DNA from: Paraspadella gotoi
Lineage: Eukaryota > Chaetognatha
DNA: 64,000 bases
Reading direction: 5' to 3'
Assembly (NCBI GenBank): GCA_051294375.1
Contig: CM119271.1
Coordinates: forward strand, 11,548,185 to 11,612,184
The notes below the pieces were generated by a model, which had not been told where the DNA came from, did not search any database, and was given only the letters and a program-made list of their open reading frames with translations. Positions within the stretch are counted from its first letter, which is position 1; the number at the start of each line of letters is the position of its first letter. Positions 1 to 9,135 of this stretch are shown here, piece after piece. The translations under genes were made by a program, and so were the position numbers.

Positions 1-190
1 TGTTTAATAGGAGTAGACGTCGACGACGACGACGACGACGACGACGAACAACATGAATAAAAATGAGTTAAAACAACGAATGAGAAAAAAAGATAATCAT
101 TTTTTGGTTCATTTGAGTCACGTGATCAAAATTCGTTGGCGGCGAAACAACAAAAGACTCAAACACCATGAAATAATATGGGAGAGAGAG
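1..190. repeat. (CGA)n array and unassigned AT-rich flank
   Basis: A (CGA)n trinucleotide array of about nine units occupies 21-47. The rest up to 190 is unassigned sequence with no coding signal. It would fall inside or downstream of the receptor gene on the minus strand. Confidence 0.8.
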
Positions 191-251
191 NNNNNNNNNN
201 NNNNNNNNNNNNNNNGAGGAGAGAGAGGGAGGAGGAGAGAGAGAGAGAGAT

Positions 252-297
<46 letters not shown>

Positions 298-302
298 AGG
301 AG

Positions 303-333
<31 letters not shown>

Positions 334-400
334 GACAAAGATAGACAGAGGAGAAAGAGGAGGAAGGAGGGACGGGAGAGAGAGAGACATAGAGAGGGAG
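181..400. repeat. (GA)n tract interrupted by a 25-N gap
   Basis: Imperfect GA/GGA repeats run through this block and are interrupted by an assembly gap of exactly 25 N at 191-215. Arg-Glu and Ser-Leu reading frames through it are repeat translations. Confidence 0.9.
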
Positions 401-1195
401 AAAGAACTCCTTCCCCTTCCGACCCCATCCCCTCCCTCCCCCTTCCCGACCCTCTGTCCCGTTAATACCTCGTTATGAGAATTGGACGTCGGCAGCGAAA
501 GAGAGCGGAGGTGAGGTTAGGGGAAGAAGAGGCGGATATTTGGTGGGTAAGTTAAAGGTTGGGGTGAAGCTAAGTATGGGCGGGTAAGTCGAGGAGAGAT
601 CTGAGTGAGGGCGTTTGATGGCGACGAGAATTTCTCGCTGAACAAACGAGCCACGAGCCACGAGCCACTCACTGTTCACCACTCATTGTTCACCACTCAC
701 CGTTCACCACTCACCGCTCACCAGGTAATTACGTGCCATTACTATTCGCGACGACGGGCTGTTTTCAAAAGGGCGAAGGGCCTTTGGGATGGCGAGGGGT
801 TTGGGGGTGTTCCAGATGGGCTAGGGGTGTGTCAGAGGGGCTTGCGGGTGGGATAGGGAGAGAATGAGTTCGGGATTCAAAGAGCGAATCTCTCGCCCGC
901 TCTCTCTCTCTCTCACTCTCTCTCTCTCACTTTCTCTCTCTCTGTAGAAACTGCATTTTTCGTTCTGTTCCATTGAAAAGGCTGTTTGTAGAAACAGTGA
1001 GAAAAGAAAGAGACAATAATCGACTGTAAAAATTTTAACTTAGGTTAGTTCAAATAGAAATTAAAAATTAAATGACAAAAAGAAGTAAAGACTTCAGTGT
1101 ATGAAAGAAATAAAGATAGAGCAGAAAGGACAGGTGCAAGGATGGCACGAGACAGATGCAGAGAAAAGAAAGAGGAGATGCAAGAAAGTAAGAAT
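400..1195. repeat. Minisatellite (TTCACCACTCA-like) and unassigned sequence
   Basis: Positions 642-722 hold a short tandem array based on GTTCACCACTCAC, about 16 bp per unit, preceded by a triple GAGCCAC. A (CT)n tract lies at 897-945. The remainder has no recognisable gene; minus-strand frames were checked for receptor transmembrane exons and none was seen. Confidence 0.6.
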
Positions 1196-1196
1196 T

Positions 1197-1253
<57 letters not shown>

Positions 1254-1330
1254 CTCTCTTTCACCGGGATTTGTGTTTCAAGGTCAATAGGAACGAAGAA
1301 TACACGAAGACGATAACAACAACGATAATA

Positions 1331-1377
<47 letters not shown>

Positions 1378-1470
1378 AAAAAGACGAAGAAGAGGACGAC
1401 GACGATGAAGATGACGACGGCGACGACGATGAAGACGACGACGAAGAAGATGAAGAAGACATGAAAAAAT
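1196..1470. repeat. (CT)n followed by long (CGA)n array
   Basis: (CT)n at 1198-1260 is followed after 50 bp of unique sequence by a (CGA/GAC)n array at about 1318-1455, one of the longest CGA arrays in the window. Poly-Thr, poly-Val and poly-Arg frames across it are repeat translations. Confidence 0.9.
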
Positions 1471-1529
1471 CATAACCGAAACGAAAGTAAAAACTTTTTC
1501 CTCTTCTCGTTAACTTATTTTCGGGAATT

Positions 1530-2104
1530 GTAGGGCGCTCTCTCTTCTCTCTCTACTCTCTCTCTCTCTCTCTCTTCTCTCTCTTCGTCTCTCTCTCTCT
1601 CTCTCTCTCTCGACTCTCTCTCTCGTCTCTCGTCTCCCACTCTTTCTGATCACTCTCTCACCCTGGCGAATCCTTGAGGCAGGCCATAAATTCGAAGTTA
1701 GTGTCAACGCCTGTTCAAGAAGCATACAAGGCATCACGATCTGAGGGAGAGAGAAAGAAAAAGGAAAAGAGAATAAAGAGAAGAAGTGAAAGAGAGAGAC
1801 GAGACGAGAGAGAGAGCAGAGAGAGAGGAGAGAGGAAGACAGAGTGGAGAGGAGAGAGAGAGGAGAGAGAAAAAATATCATTACAAATAAAAATATCATT
1901 AACTTAAACATAGTAAGAAAAAACAAAGGAATCGAAAAAAACATAAACATTTGTTCGGTAGCTAAAATCTGTAGAAAAACAACAAACCACAACAACAACA
2001 ACATAGCAACAACAACAACAGCAACAATAATAACAACAACAACAACAACAGCAACAATAATAACAACAACAACATAGCAACAACAGCAACAACAGCAACA
2101 ACAA
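1530..2104. repeat. (CT)n, (GA)n and (CAA)n microsatellites
   Basis: Imperfect (CT)n occupies 1540-1640, imperfect (GA)n 1740-1870, and (CAA)n with TAG/AAT interruptions 1980-2104. The short intervening pieces show no coding pattern. Confidence 0.85.
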
Positions 2105-2180
2105 TGGGCAATTTCGGCGAAACGATTTCTATTCTTAGAGATTTGTGTCGTTAAAATCCTTTCTTTTATTACTCTGTATT

Positions 2181-2250
2181 GATTGGCCAATCTCGCAGAA
2201 ATGCTGAATTCTGATTGGCTAATCTAACCGAAATACTGATTTTTGATTGG
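2181..2250. promoter_or_regulatory. Three CCAAT boxes at exact 32-bp spacing
   Basis: GATTGG (reverse CCAATC) starts at 2181, 2213 and 2245, giving two identical 32-bp steps. CCAAT is the core recognised by NF-Y, and tandem CCAAT boxes about three helical turns apart are known from NF-Y promoters. The sequence around them is a degenerate 32-bp direct repeat, so the spacing may simply reflect duplication. No transcription start can be assigned. Confidence 0.35.
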
Positions 2251-2280
2251 TCACTTTACTCGTTTTGTCTTAATTCTTAT

Positions 2281-2573
2281 TTTCTCTCTTCTTTTCTTTT
2301 CTTTTCTTTTCTTTCCTCTCTTTTTCTTTTCTTTTCTTTTCTTTTCTTTTCTTTTCTTTTCTTTTCTTTTCTTTTCTTTTCTTTTCTTTTCTTTTCGTTT
2401 CTTTCTCTTCTTCGCCAACCGAGTTATGGTTTTTATGACCAAAACCAAAGTTTCTCTTTTTCTTTCTTTTGTTTTTGAGTTGTTGTTGTTGTTGTTATGA
2501 GAATCTTTGCTATCTTGAGAAAGACGCTTAAAGGAGTTAGGGGTCTCTTTAGTCGCATCATAACAACTCTCTC

Positions 2574-2620
<47 letters not shown>

Positions 2621-2815
2621 AACAAACATTCCAAAGGGAGTATAAGAAACATTGCCCAGGTTATTTGGGTCTTTATAAAAAAAATTTTCTCATTCTCTCT
2701 CTCTCTCTCTTTGGCTTTGTCTCTCTCTCTAATTCTCTTTCTTGGACTTTCTCTCTCTCATCCTTACTCTTTGTCTCTCTTCGTTTCCACCCCAGTTATT
2801 TTGTTTCAATTCATG

Positions 2816-2876
<61 letters not shown>

Positions 2877-3062
2877 ATATCTTTTATGAATAGATTTCAT
2901 TTCTCTTTTCTTTTCCTCTGGCGTCCATTTGATTCCAAATCTCCTGAGTTTTTCTCTCATTATTTTCTCTGACAAGAGGAATTCCGTCTCTCCCTCTCAC
3001 TCTCTGTCTTTCTAACTCTCTGTCTCACTCTCTGTCTTTCTAACTCTCTGTCTCACTCTCTA
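2281..3062. repeat. (TTTTC)n and (CT)n microsatellites
   Basis: A (TTTTC)n pentanucleotide array lies at 2291-2407, (CT)n at 2569-2616 and 2691-2876, and a tandem unit containing CTCTGTCTTTCTAACTCTCTG at about 2985-3062. Nothing coding is seen. Confidence 0.9.
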
Positions 3063-3217
3063 CAAAAATAATATATCTGCAAGTTAATAACATTCTCTGA
3101 GAAAATACATCAAAATAAAAATAAAGTACCTTTTTTTCTGGCTAGAGATTATAAACTTTTATTTAATCATTTACAAGTAAGCTCATCGGCAATAATATAA
3201 ATTTAAAAAATAACAAT

Positions 3218-3312
3218 CACTCAATCAATCAATCAATCGATAAAAAAATCAATCAATCAATCAATCAATAAATAAATAAATAAATAAAAAAATCCATCAA
3301 TCAATCAATCAC
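3218..3312. repeat. (AATC)n / (AATA)n tetranucleotide array
   Basis: AATC repeats grade into AATA and back to AATC, ending a few bases from the donor side of the receptor exon at 3323. The array therefore lies at the start of the following intron on the minus strand. Confidence 0.9.
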
Positions 3313-3322
3313 TCAAATCCAC

Positions 3323-3493
3323 CTGAAATATCTGCAGAACTGGTTTCCTCTTCATCTTCATAGAATAATGCAACTGAGAATAGGGGACTTCGCAACAAGG
3401 ATACTTTATTGTGATTCTGGTTCCAGTCGTGTTGATGATGTCCCACCCTGTGTTGGTTACGAAGGCGTACGTCTCGATGTACTCGTGTTTTAA
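3323..3493 (-). CDS. nAChR-like exon 5: loop C with vicinal cysteines
   Basis: This 57-codon exon runs from acceptor CTCAG|TTAAAA to donor CAG|GTGGAT. It carries the GWDI motif (residues 16-19) and loop C as YPCCEVPY (residues 31-38). The C33-C34 pair is the vicinal disulphide that defines alpha nicotinic subunits, flanked by the two agonist-binding tyrosines at the same spacing as in alpha-7. An NTT glycosylation sequon is at residue 21. MKMKRKPV leads to where M1 should begin, and the exon stops just before it. The GTGGAT donor is acceptable but not strong. Translation could instead continue a few codons into VDLSD, which does not look like an M1 helix. Confidence 0.93.
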
Positions 3494-3494
3494 C

Positions 3495-3497
<3 letters not shown>

Positions 3498-3540
<43 letters not shown>
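3498..3540. repeat. (GA)n next to exon acceptor
   Basis: A (GA)n tract forms, on the gene strand, the (CT)n polypyrimidine tract directly upstream of the exon-5 acceptor. The microsatellite thus supplies the splice signal. Confidence 0.85.
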
Positions 3541-3542
<2 letters not shown>

Positions 3543-3730
3543 GATGAAGGGGAGGGAGAATGTGGGATAAGGAACCATATGTTTCATGTCTTGTTTACTC
3601 TTTACTTTTTGTAAACTAAAAGTTAAATATTTTCAGGATTTTTAGTATATTTCAAAAACTAAAACTATTAATAATAAATGAAGAAATTTAAAATTGAGTT
3701 AGTAACAGTGCATGACGTCAAAAAAGAACT

Positions 3731-3812
3731 TGGCAGCGGTGGGATTCGAACCCACGCCTCCGTAGAGACTGGTACCTTAAACCAGCGCCTTAGACCACTC
3801 GGCCACGCTAAC
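3731..3812 (-). tRNA. tRNA-Leu (anticodon AAG)
   Basis: An 82-nt type-II tRNA folds on the minus strand. The A box TGGCCGAGTGG and the B box GGTTCGAATCC are intact, the T stem GTGGG/CCCAC pairs fully, and the anticodon stem CTGGT/ACCAG encloses TTAAGGT, giving AAG (read as IAG) at the normal position. A short extra arm CTC-TACG-GAG is present as expected for leucine. The only flaw is a U2-C71 mismatch in the acceptor stem, so a recently decayed copy or a base error is possible. It lies within the receptor intron between exons 4 and 5 and on the same strand, and would be transcribed independently by Pol III. Confidence 0.9.
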
Positions 3813-3954
3813 ACGTTTTAATGATAAAAATAATTTTAGATAATTCTCTCTCAATTAAAGTTTAAAATAAAACTCCAAACTTAGAAACGTTCGTCCACTC
3901 AACCCTAATTGATCTTTTATTTATTAATTTTATTTATTAATGAAATTATGTAAA

Positions 3955-3978
3955 TGCGGGATTCGAACCCGAGACCTC
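3955..3978 (-). pseudogene. tRNA T-arm-like remnant
   Basis: On the minus strand GGTCTCGGGTTCGAATCCCG resembles a tRNA T arm with B box, but no anticodon or D arm can be folded upstream; the neighbouring sequence is a C homopolymer. It may be a truncated tRNA or the head of an old SINE. Confidence 0.35.
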
Positions 3979-4019
3979 TTCACATCTCCCCCCCCCCAGT
4001 CAAAATGGCGCTTTTCTTT

Positions 4020-4470
4020 TCAATCACCACAAATCGATTTTTCTTTTCTTCAATAATAAATCACTTCTTTTCTTTTCTTTTTTTCTTTTCTTTTCTTTTT
4101 TTTATTTCTTTTCTTTTCTTTTCTCTTCCTTTCCTTTATTTTTTCTCCTTTCCGTTTTTCCTCGAGTCAACAACAACAACAACAACAACGACGACGACGA
4201 CGACGACGACACCTTTTTAATTCTTTTTTATTTATTATTTAGTTATTCTCATCTATCATTTCCTTTCTATCTATAATTTCAGTCTCCTCCTCTTAATTTT
4301 CCTATCTTATTTCCTCTTTTCTCTTTTCTTTTTCCTATCTTATTCTTTTCATTTCCTCTTTTCTCTTTTCTTTTTCCTATCTTATTCTTTTCATTTCCTC
4401 TTTTCTTTTTCCTATCTTATTTTTTTCATTTCCTCTTTTCTCTTTTCTTTTTCCTATCTTATTATTTTCA
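4020..4470. repeat. Pyrimidine-rich repeats with CAA/CGA tract
   Basis: TTTTC-type repeats lie at 4050-4150, (CAA)n(CGA)n at 4170-4211, and about four copies of a roughly 50-58 bp unit ending in TTTTTCCTATCTTATT at 4300-4465. All are within the intron between exons 4 and 5. Confidence 0.85.
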
Positions 4471-4596
4471 TTTTTATGTTTTCCCTCAATGAGAACCAGC
4501 TCGGTCTCAAAAATTGAAATGCATTTCTCGTGCACCTGAAGATTCTCTTCAGCCGACTTTTAATCCAGCCTGCTCCTCCCAGAACCCCCTCCACAT

Positions 4597-4656
4597 CCCT
4601 TAACCTCCCACCACCTCCCACCACCTCCCTTGCACCTCCCAGCACCTCCCTTGCAC
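4597..4656. repeat. Tandem donor-like GGAGGTG units after exon 4
   Basis: On the gene strand the intron begins with a tandem series of AGGTGCAAGGG / AGGTGCTGGG / AGGTGGTGGG units, each containing an AG|GT. Exon 4 ends at the first of these, so several weak donors lie within 60 nt of the real border. Confidence 0.6.
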
Positions 4657-4746
4657 CTGTAAGTCGATCTCTGACTCGTCGTGCATCCAAGTTGAAAATT
4701 CTAATTTACATTTTTGTTCGTCGAAGGGAAAATAAGTGATTTCGAC
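4657..4746 (-). CDS. nAChR-like exon 4: Cys-loop second half, loop B
   Basis: This 30-codon exon lies between acceptor CTTCAG|GTCGAA and donor CAG|GTGCAA. It begins VEITYFPFDEQKC. With the cysteine at residue 52 of the previous exon this gives a Cys-loop of exactly 13 residues, the invariant spacing of the family, with FPFD at its tip as in cation-selective members. Loop B follows as FSTWMHDE; its tryptophan (residue 20) corresponds to the central cation-pi residue of nicotinic receptors, but STW replaces the common GSW. The exon ends SEIDLQ and joins in frame to LKHEYIETY of exon 5. It is short and has no start codon of its own, which is why it is easily missed. Confidence 0.92.
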
Positions 4747-4770
4747 CTGAAGGAGAAAATGATATTTTGG

Positions 4771-4950
4771 GTCAAGTGTGGTCAGTTCTGATCGAGTGTG
4801 GTCAAACGTAGTAAAGTGTGATCAAGTGTAGTAAAGTGTGGTTAGGTTTGGTTAAATGTGGTGAAGGGTGGTTAAGTGTAGTCATATGTAGTCAGGTGTG
4901 GTCGAATGTGATCAAGTGTGGTTAACTATGGTCAAATGTGGTCAAATATG
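4771..4950. repeat. Phase-locked 10-bp repeat, unit GTCAAGTGTG
   Basis: Eighteen consecutive 10-bp units without length change fill this block. Where unit ends meet they create TGTGGT, the RUNX core, about eight times including one just beyond the array. It lies in the intron immediately upstream of the Cys-loop exon. Confidence 0.85.
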
Positions 4951-4979
4951 AACAAATGAGAGCAAAAATGTGGTCGGCG

Positions 4980-5203
4980 CGAGTCGGTCAGTCGCTGTCG
5001 GTAATGGGCTTCAACGATATTAATAGCGCCTCTGGCGTCAGTAAAAGTTTTTATTGGCAGAATTAAAATCATGAAGGCAAGAGGCATGGAGGCATGGAGG
5101 CATGGAGGTTATGAGAATGACAAACATTATCTCTTTTTATGACTCCCTTCCTCTCTATTTTCTCTGTCTCCCTTCTCTGAACCTTTTCTCTTTCCCTCTC
5201 TTT

Positions 5204-5243
<40 letters not shown>

Positions 5244-5541
5244 ATCCTTTCTAATTTTCCCACTTTTTTCTTTTTCTCTCTTTTTTCCGAAAACTCTTTC
5301 TTCTCTCTATCCTTTTTTTCTGTCTATTTTCTTTCTTTTCCTTTCNNNNNNNNNNNNNNNNNNNNNNNNNNNNNNNNNNNNNNNNNNNNNNNNNNNNNNN
5401 NNNNNNNNNNNNNNNNNNNNNNNNNNNNNNNNNNNNNNNNNNNNNNNNNNNNNNNNNNNNNNNNNNNNNNNNNNNNNNNNNNNNNNNNNNNNNNNNNNNN
5501 NNNNNNNNNNNNNNNNNNNNNNNNNNNNNCCTCCCCCTCAC
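4980..5541. other. Intron sequence, (CT)n and 184-N gap
   Basis: Unassigned sequence is followed by a triple CATGGAGG at 5085-5108, (CT)n at 5203-5239 and an assembly gap at 5346-5529. No exon is missing here: exons 3 and 4 join directly with a canonical Cys-loop. Confidence 0.8.
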
Positions 5542-5703
5542 CTCGCAAATGCTCTTAGTCGTGATGGACGGTGCCCAATAAACATCTCCATTATGGTTGA
5601 CGTTTGCGTAAAAATCTGCCTTTTGTTGAAAGTTGAGCATTTGTCCTGCTGTGTTGAGAAGGACCACATCTGGACGCCACATGTCCACGACCGGCATGTT
5701 AAG
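5542..5703 (-). CDS. nAChR-like exon 3: loop A to first Cys-loop cysteine
   Basis: This 54-codon exon is bounded by acceptor CTACCCACAG|CTTAAC and the strong donor GAG|GTGAGG. It contains MWRPDVVLLN (residues 8-17), the WxPD loop-A signature that anchors the agonist pocket, then FYANVNHNGDVYWAPS, the hairpin that provides the complementary-face loop E. It ends in TTKSICE, where the cysteine at residue 52 opens the Cys-loop. Length and motif order match nicotinic subunits, but AGQMLNFQQKADFY in the middle is divergent, which prevents assignment to a named subunit. Both splice junctions are phase 0. Confidence 0.93.
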
Positions 5704-5884
5704 CTGTGGGTAGAGGGTGTGGGGAAAAATTGGTGGAATTTTAGTATACAAACTATGAAATAAATCATTAAATAAATAATAATTTACTCATTTGTTAATA
5801 ATAGTAGTTTTCAGTTTTCACAGTGGCTGAACGAAAAAGAGGAAGTAAGTTTTTGTTGGCTAATGTGGCGCCAGACTCAGATAT

Positions 5885-5930
<46 letters not shown>

Positions 5931-6253
5931 AGAAGAGAGAGAGAGTGGGAAGAGAGAGAGAGAGAAAGAGAGAGAGTGCGCTCATCAACATTTTCTCAAC
6001 TTGCAGTCTAAGTCGAAATCCCAGTTCGTTGCTTCGTTGCCATGACGAAGACAAAGACAAAGACACAACCTCATCGTAATCTTTATTCACTGGAAATCTC
6101 AAGTCTGTGATCTGTGATATTTTATCTTTTTATCTTTGCTGCTTTGTCGCTTTTATTCTCTTTCTTCCCTCACTCCTTCTCTATCTCTCCTTCTTTTCTT
6201 AACTAATTACTACCTCTCTTTCACTTTATCTCTCTCTCTCTCTCTCTCTCTCT
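5704..6253. other. Intron sequence with (GA)n
   Basis: The 3' end of the large intron between exons 2 and 3 is followed by AT-rich sequence, a (GA)n tract at 5890-5985 and pyrimidine-rich sequence. No further coding is seen. Confidence 0.7.
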
Positions 6254-6715
6254 NNNNNNNNNNNNNNNNNNNNNNNNNNNNNNNNNNNNNNNNNNNNNNN
6301 NNNNNNNNNNNNNNNNNNNNNNNNNNNNNNNNNNNNNNNNNNNNNNNNNNNNNNNNNNNNNNNNNNNNNNNNNNNNNNNNNNNNNNNNNNNNNNNNNNNN
6401 NNNNNNNNNNNNNNNNNNNNNNNNNNNNNNNNNNNNNNNNNNNNNNNNNNNNNNNNNNNNNNNNNNNNNNNNNNNNNNNNNNNNNNNNNNNNNNNNNNNN
6501 NNNNNNNNNNNNNNNNNNNNNCTCTCTCTCTCTCTGCTCTTCGGGCGTTCACATCATTTCATCCCCAGCGATGAATCCAGATAACGAAATATATTATATT
6601 ATTATATATATAATCGAAGAGTCAATCGTCTCTGCTCCTCGCTCTTCTTCTCTATTTCTCTCTCTCTCTCGTCTCTCTCTCTCTCGTCGTCTCTCTCTCG
6701 TCTCTCTCGTCGTCT
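6220..6715. repeat. (CT)n with 268-N gap
   Basis: A (CT)n microsatellite flanks the assembly gap 6254-6521 on both sides, and further CT/CGT repeats run from 6630 to 6715. Confidence 0.9.
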
Positions 6716-6749
6716 AAGTGAATGTCTTCTATTTCTATGGAAGAAGCTC

Positions 6750-7162
6750 CCAGAAGCTGGTAGACGCTATCAGTAGCTATCAAAAGCTATCACTCTTTAA
6801 AATGCTTTAAAATGTTACGATTGCATTGCTCATATCACTTCACGATTTGCCACTCCAGTAAAATCTTTTACAAATAAGAATCACTCCATTTTTTACTCCA
6901 ATTTTTTTTCCGTTAACGATTTTGCTCTTCAAAATGTCTCGCTCTCTGTCTTCTTTTTCTTTTCAAAATGTCTCGCTCTCTGTCTTCTTTTTCTTTTCAA
7001 AAAGTCTCGCTCTCTGTCTTCTTCTTTTATCGCAAAATCCAAATGTTTTTTACTGCAACAAAATCTTGTCTTACAAAAAACAAATCTTTTAACTTTGTTT
7101 AAATGTAGCACTCAATCTTTTGTATTGCTCATTTGTATTGCTCAATTAACATCTACACTTAG
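6750..7162. repeat. Short minisatellites in AT-rich sequence
   Basis: Three copies of a 34-bp unit containing GTCTCGCTCTCTGTCTTC start at about 6930, 6964 and 6998. A degenerate AGCTATC repeat lies at 6760-6795. The rest is AT-rich. Confidence 0.7.
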
Positions 7163-7263
7163 GCTTCTTTATTCTACTAAATTCGATGACGGCCTAAAAA
7201 TAAATCCATGCAGCCCAATAAATCTCACAAAATCTATGACGTTAGCGACTGAAATCAATCAAT
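7163..7263 (+). pseudogene. Weak receptor N-terminus-like segment
   Basis: After an AG acceptor-like site the plus strand reads LLYSTKFDDGLKINP then INLTKSMTLATEIN, faintly like the N-terminal helix and first strand of Cys-loop receptors. It lies antisense inside the receptor intron, has no clear donor, and the sequence is AT-rich enough for this to be chance. Confidence 0.15.
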
Positions 7264-7324
7264 TCCATTTTATTTATTTCTTTTGAATCAAAAAAAAAAA
7301 TCTCCGATGAATCGAAAGAAAGTT

Positions 7325-7366
<42 letters not shown>

Positions 7367-7770
7367 TTATTTTCTTCTTCTATTTTCTTCGATTGAACTC
7401 AAAACTATTTCATTCCCTCGAGAGGCGAAAACAAATTTGTGAAAAATCGATTTTGTGAATCAACGTGAGAAGCGAGTCTTTATTCTCTTCGCTCAACCTT
7501 AACACCATAACTTTATCTTGCCCTCACCTTATCACTATCACTCTATCACTCTATCACTATATCACTATATCACCCTATCAGTTTTTAATTGCAAAAAAAA
7601 ACTACAACTAAAATCAGACAACTTTATGTACCATTGTAGTTCTCTGAGATTAATAAACTATATTGTGAGAGAGTCTTGATTAATAAACTATATTGAGAGA
7701 GAGTCTTGATTAATAAACTATATTAAAAGCTTGCATGGACGTGCTATGTTAATATCTTGTAAAAGAGATG
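7264..7770. repeat. (CT)n, ATCACT repeats and a 30-bp triple repeat
   Basis: (CT)n lies at 7326-7358, a CACTATATCACTCT-type repeat at about 7530-7580, and three 30-bp direct repeats starting TAATAAACTATATT at 7651, 7681 and 7711. No gene is seen. Confidence 0.8.
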
Positions 7771-7772
7771 GA

Positions 7773-7862
7773 GGCCTTTGCCTTTGCCTTTGCCTTTGCC
7801 TTTGCCTTTGCCTTTGCCTTTGCCTTTGCCTTTGCCTTAGCCCTAGCCCTAGCCTTAGCCTG
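7773..7862. repeat. (GCCTTT)n hexanucleotide array
   Basis: About eleven GCCTTT units grade into GCCTTA/GCCCTA at the right end. Confidence 0.9.
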
Positions 7863-7929
7863 TTCAAAGTCAGGGATATGATAGATATTTATGATTCCAA
7901 ATTAATGATAATGAATGTCACTGGAAGCA

Positions 7930-7948
7930 GCTGTTGAGTTTCCTTTCC

Positions 7949-7995
<47 letters not shown>

Positions 7996-8036
7996 CCGTC
8001 TCGTCTCCTTTCACCTGATTAGTTTTCCTCACCCTC

Positions 8037-8074
<38 letters not shown>

Positions 8075-8169
8075 GAACAGATTTCCTCACCCATAACTCT
8101 CTCTCTTCATTGGCTCATCTTTGCTGTCTCCCTCGGCGATCGTTAAGATATTTTTTCATGCCTTTCATC

Positions 8170-8221
<52 letters not shown>

Positions 8222-8472
8222 TTGATGGAAAGGTGAGTGAGAGAGAGAGACACAGCGATTATAACGAATATCAATTTCGAGGTTAACGATGTTGCTGACG
8301 AAGACAATTATAAAACGACGACGACGACGACGACGACGACGATAAACTGACGACAACGACGACTACAACCATAAGGGGCTCATGATGTTCACGAAAAATA
8401 TTTGTTTTGAATAAGAAAATAAATTAGTATTAAATATGAGGAAAATAAGAAGGAGATGAAAAAAAAGAGAGA
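7930..8472. repeat. (CT)n, (GA)n and (CGA)n cluster
   Basis: (CT)n lies at 7953-7992, (GA)n at 8039-8073 and 8173-8215, and (CGA)n at 8315-8341. The adjoining (CT)n and (GA)n tracts could pair as a fold-back. Confidence 0.85.
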
Positions 8473-8734
8473 NNNNNNNNNNNNNNNNNNNNNNNNNNNN
8501 NNNNNNNNNNNNNNNNNNNNNNNNNNNNNNNNNNNNNNNNNNNNNNNNNNNNNNNNNNNNNNNNNNNNNNNNNNNNNNNNNNNNNNNNNNNNNNNNNNNN
8601 NNNNNNNNNNNNNNNNNNNNNNNNNNNNNNNNNNNNNNNNNNNNNNNNNNNNNNNNNNNNNNNNNNNNNNNNNNNNNNNNNNNNNNNNNNNNNNNNNNNN
8701 NNNNNNNNNNNNNNNNNNNNNNNNNNNNNNNNNN

Positions 8735-8761
<27 letters not shown>
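8473..8761. other. 262-N gap inside (GA)n
   Basis: Assembly gap 8473-8734 abuts a (GA)n tract that continues to 8761; the missing sequence is probably more of the same repeat. Confidence 0.85.
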
Positions 8762-8765
<4 letters not shown>

Positions 8766-8815
8766 TAAGGAATTTTTTTTCCTTCGCGCGATTTGTGATT
8801 TACGCCCAGAGATGT

Positions 8816-8876
8816 GGGCGGCGGCGGCGGCGGCGGCGGCTGCTGCTGCGGCGGCGGCGGTGGCGGAGGAGTAGGA
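8816..8876. repeat. (CGG)n / (CTG)n trinucleotide array
   Basis: A CGG array contains an internal CTGCTGCTG and a GGTGGC variant. It gives poly-Ala or poly-Gly frames that are repeat translations. A 25-N gap follows at 8973-8997. Confidence 0.85.
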
Positions 8877-9135
8877 GGGTGTGATTAGCGAAATTGATAA
8901 ATATACAAACGAGATGACGTATGAAAGAAAAGTAAAGATAGACAAACGGACGAATGGACAAATGAAAAAATTNNNNNNNNNNNNNNNNNNNNNNNNNTAT
9001 ATTGGCATGAACCAATTTCAGTTTTTGTTTAAGAAGGTCGCTTTCATCTATATTAACATCATGGAGGATGGAATCAAGGATTAATTTGTATAAAAAAGAA
9101 AAGAAGATGAAAATGAAAATTAAAGTTCTCTTGCT

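Noticed and set aside
5346-5529. Idea that the N gap hides a missing Cys-loop exon
   Set aside because: The Cys-loop exon was found at 4657-4746 and joins exon 3 in frame with the canonical 13-residue loop.
7838-7862. Telomere-like CCCTAGCCCTAGCC at the end of the GCCTTT array
   Set aside because: The words are CCCTAG, not CCCTAA, only two units long, and derive by single changes from the neighbouring GCCTTT repeat.
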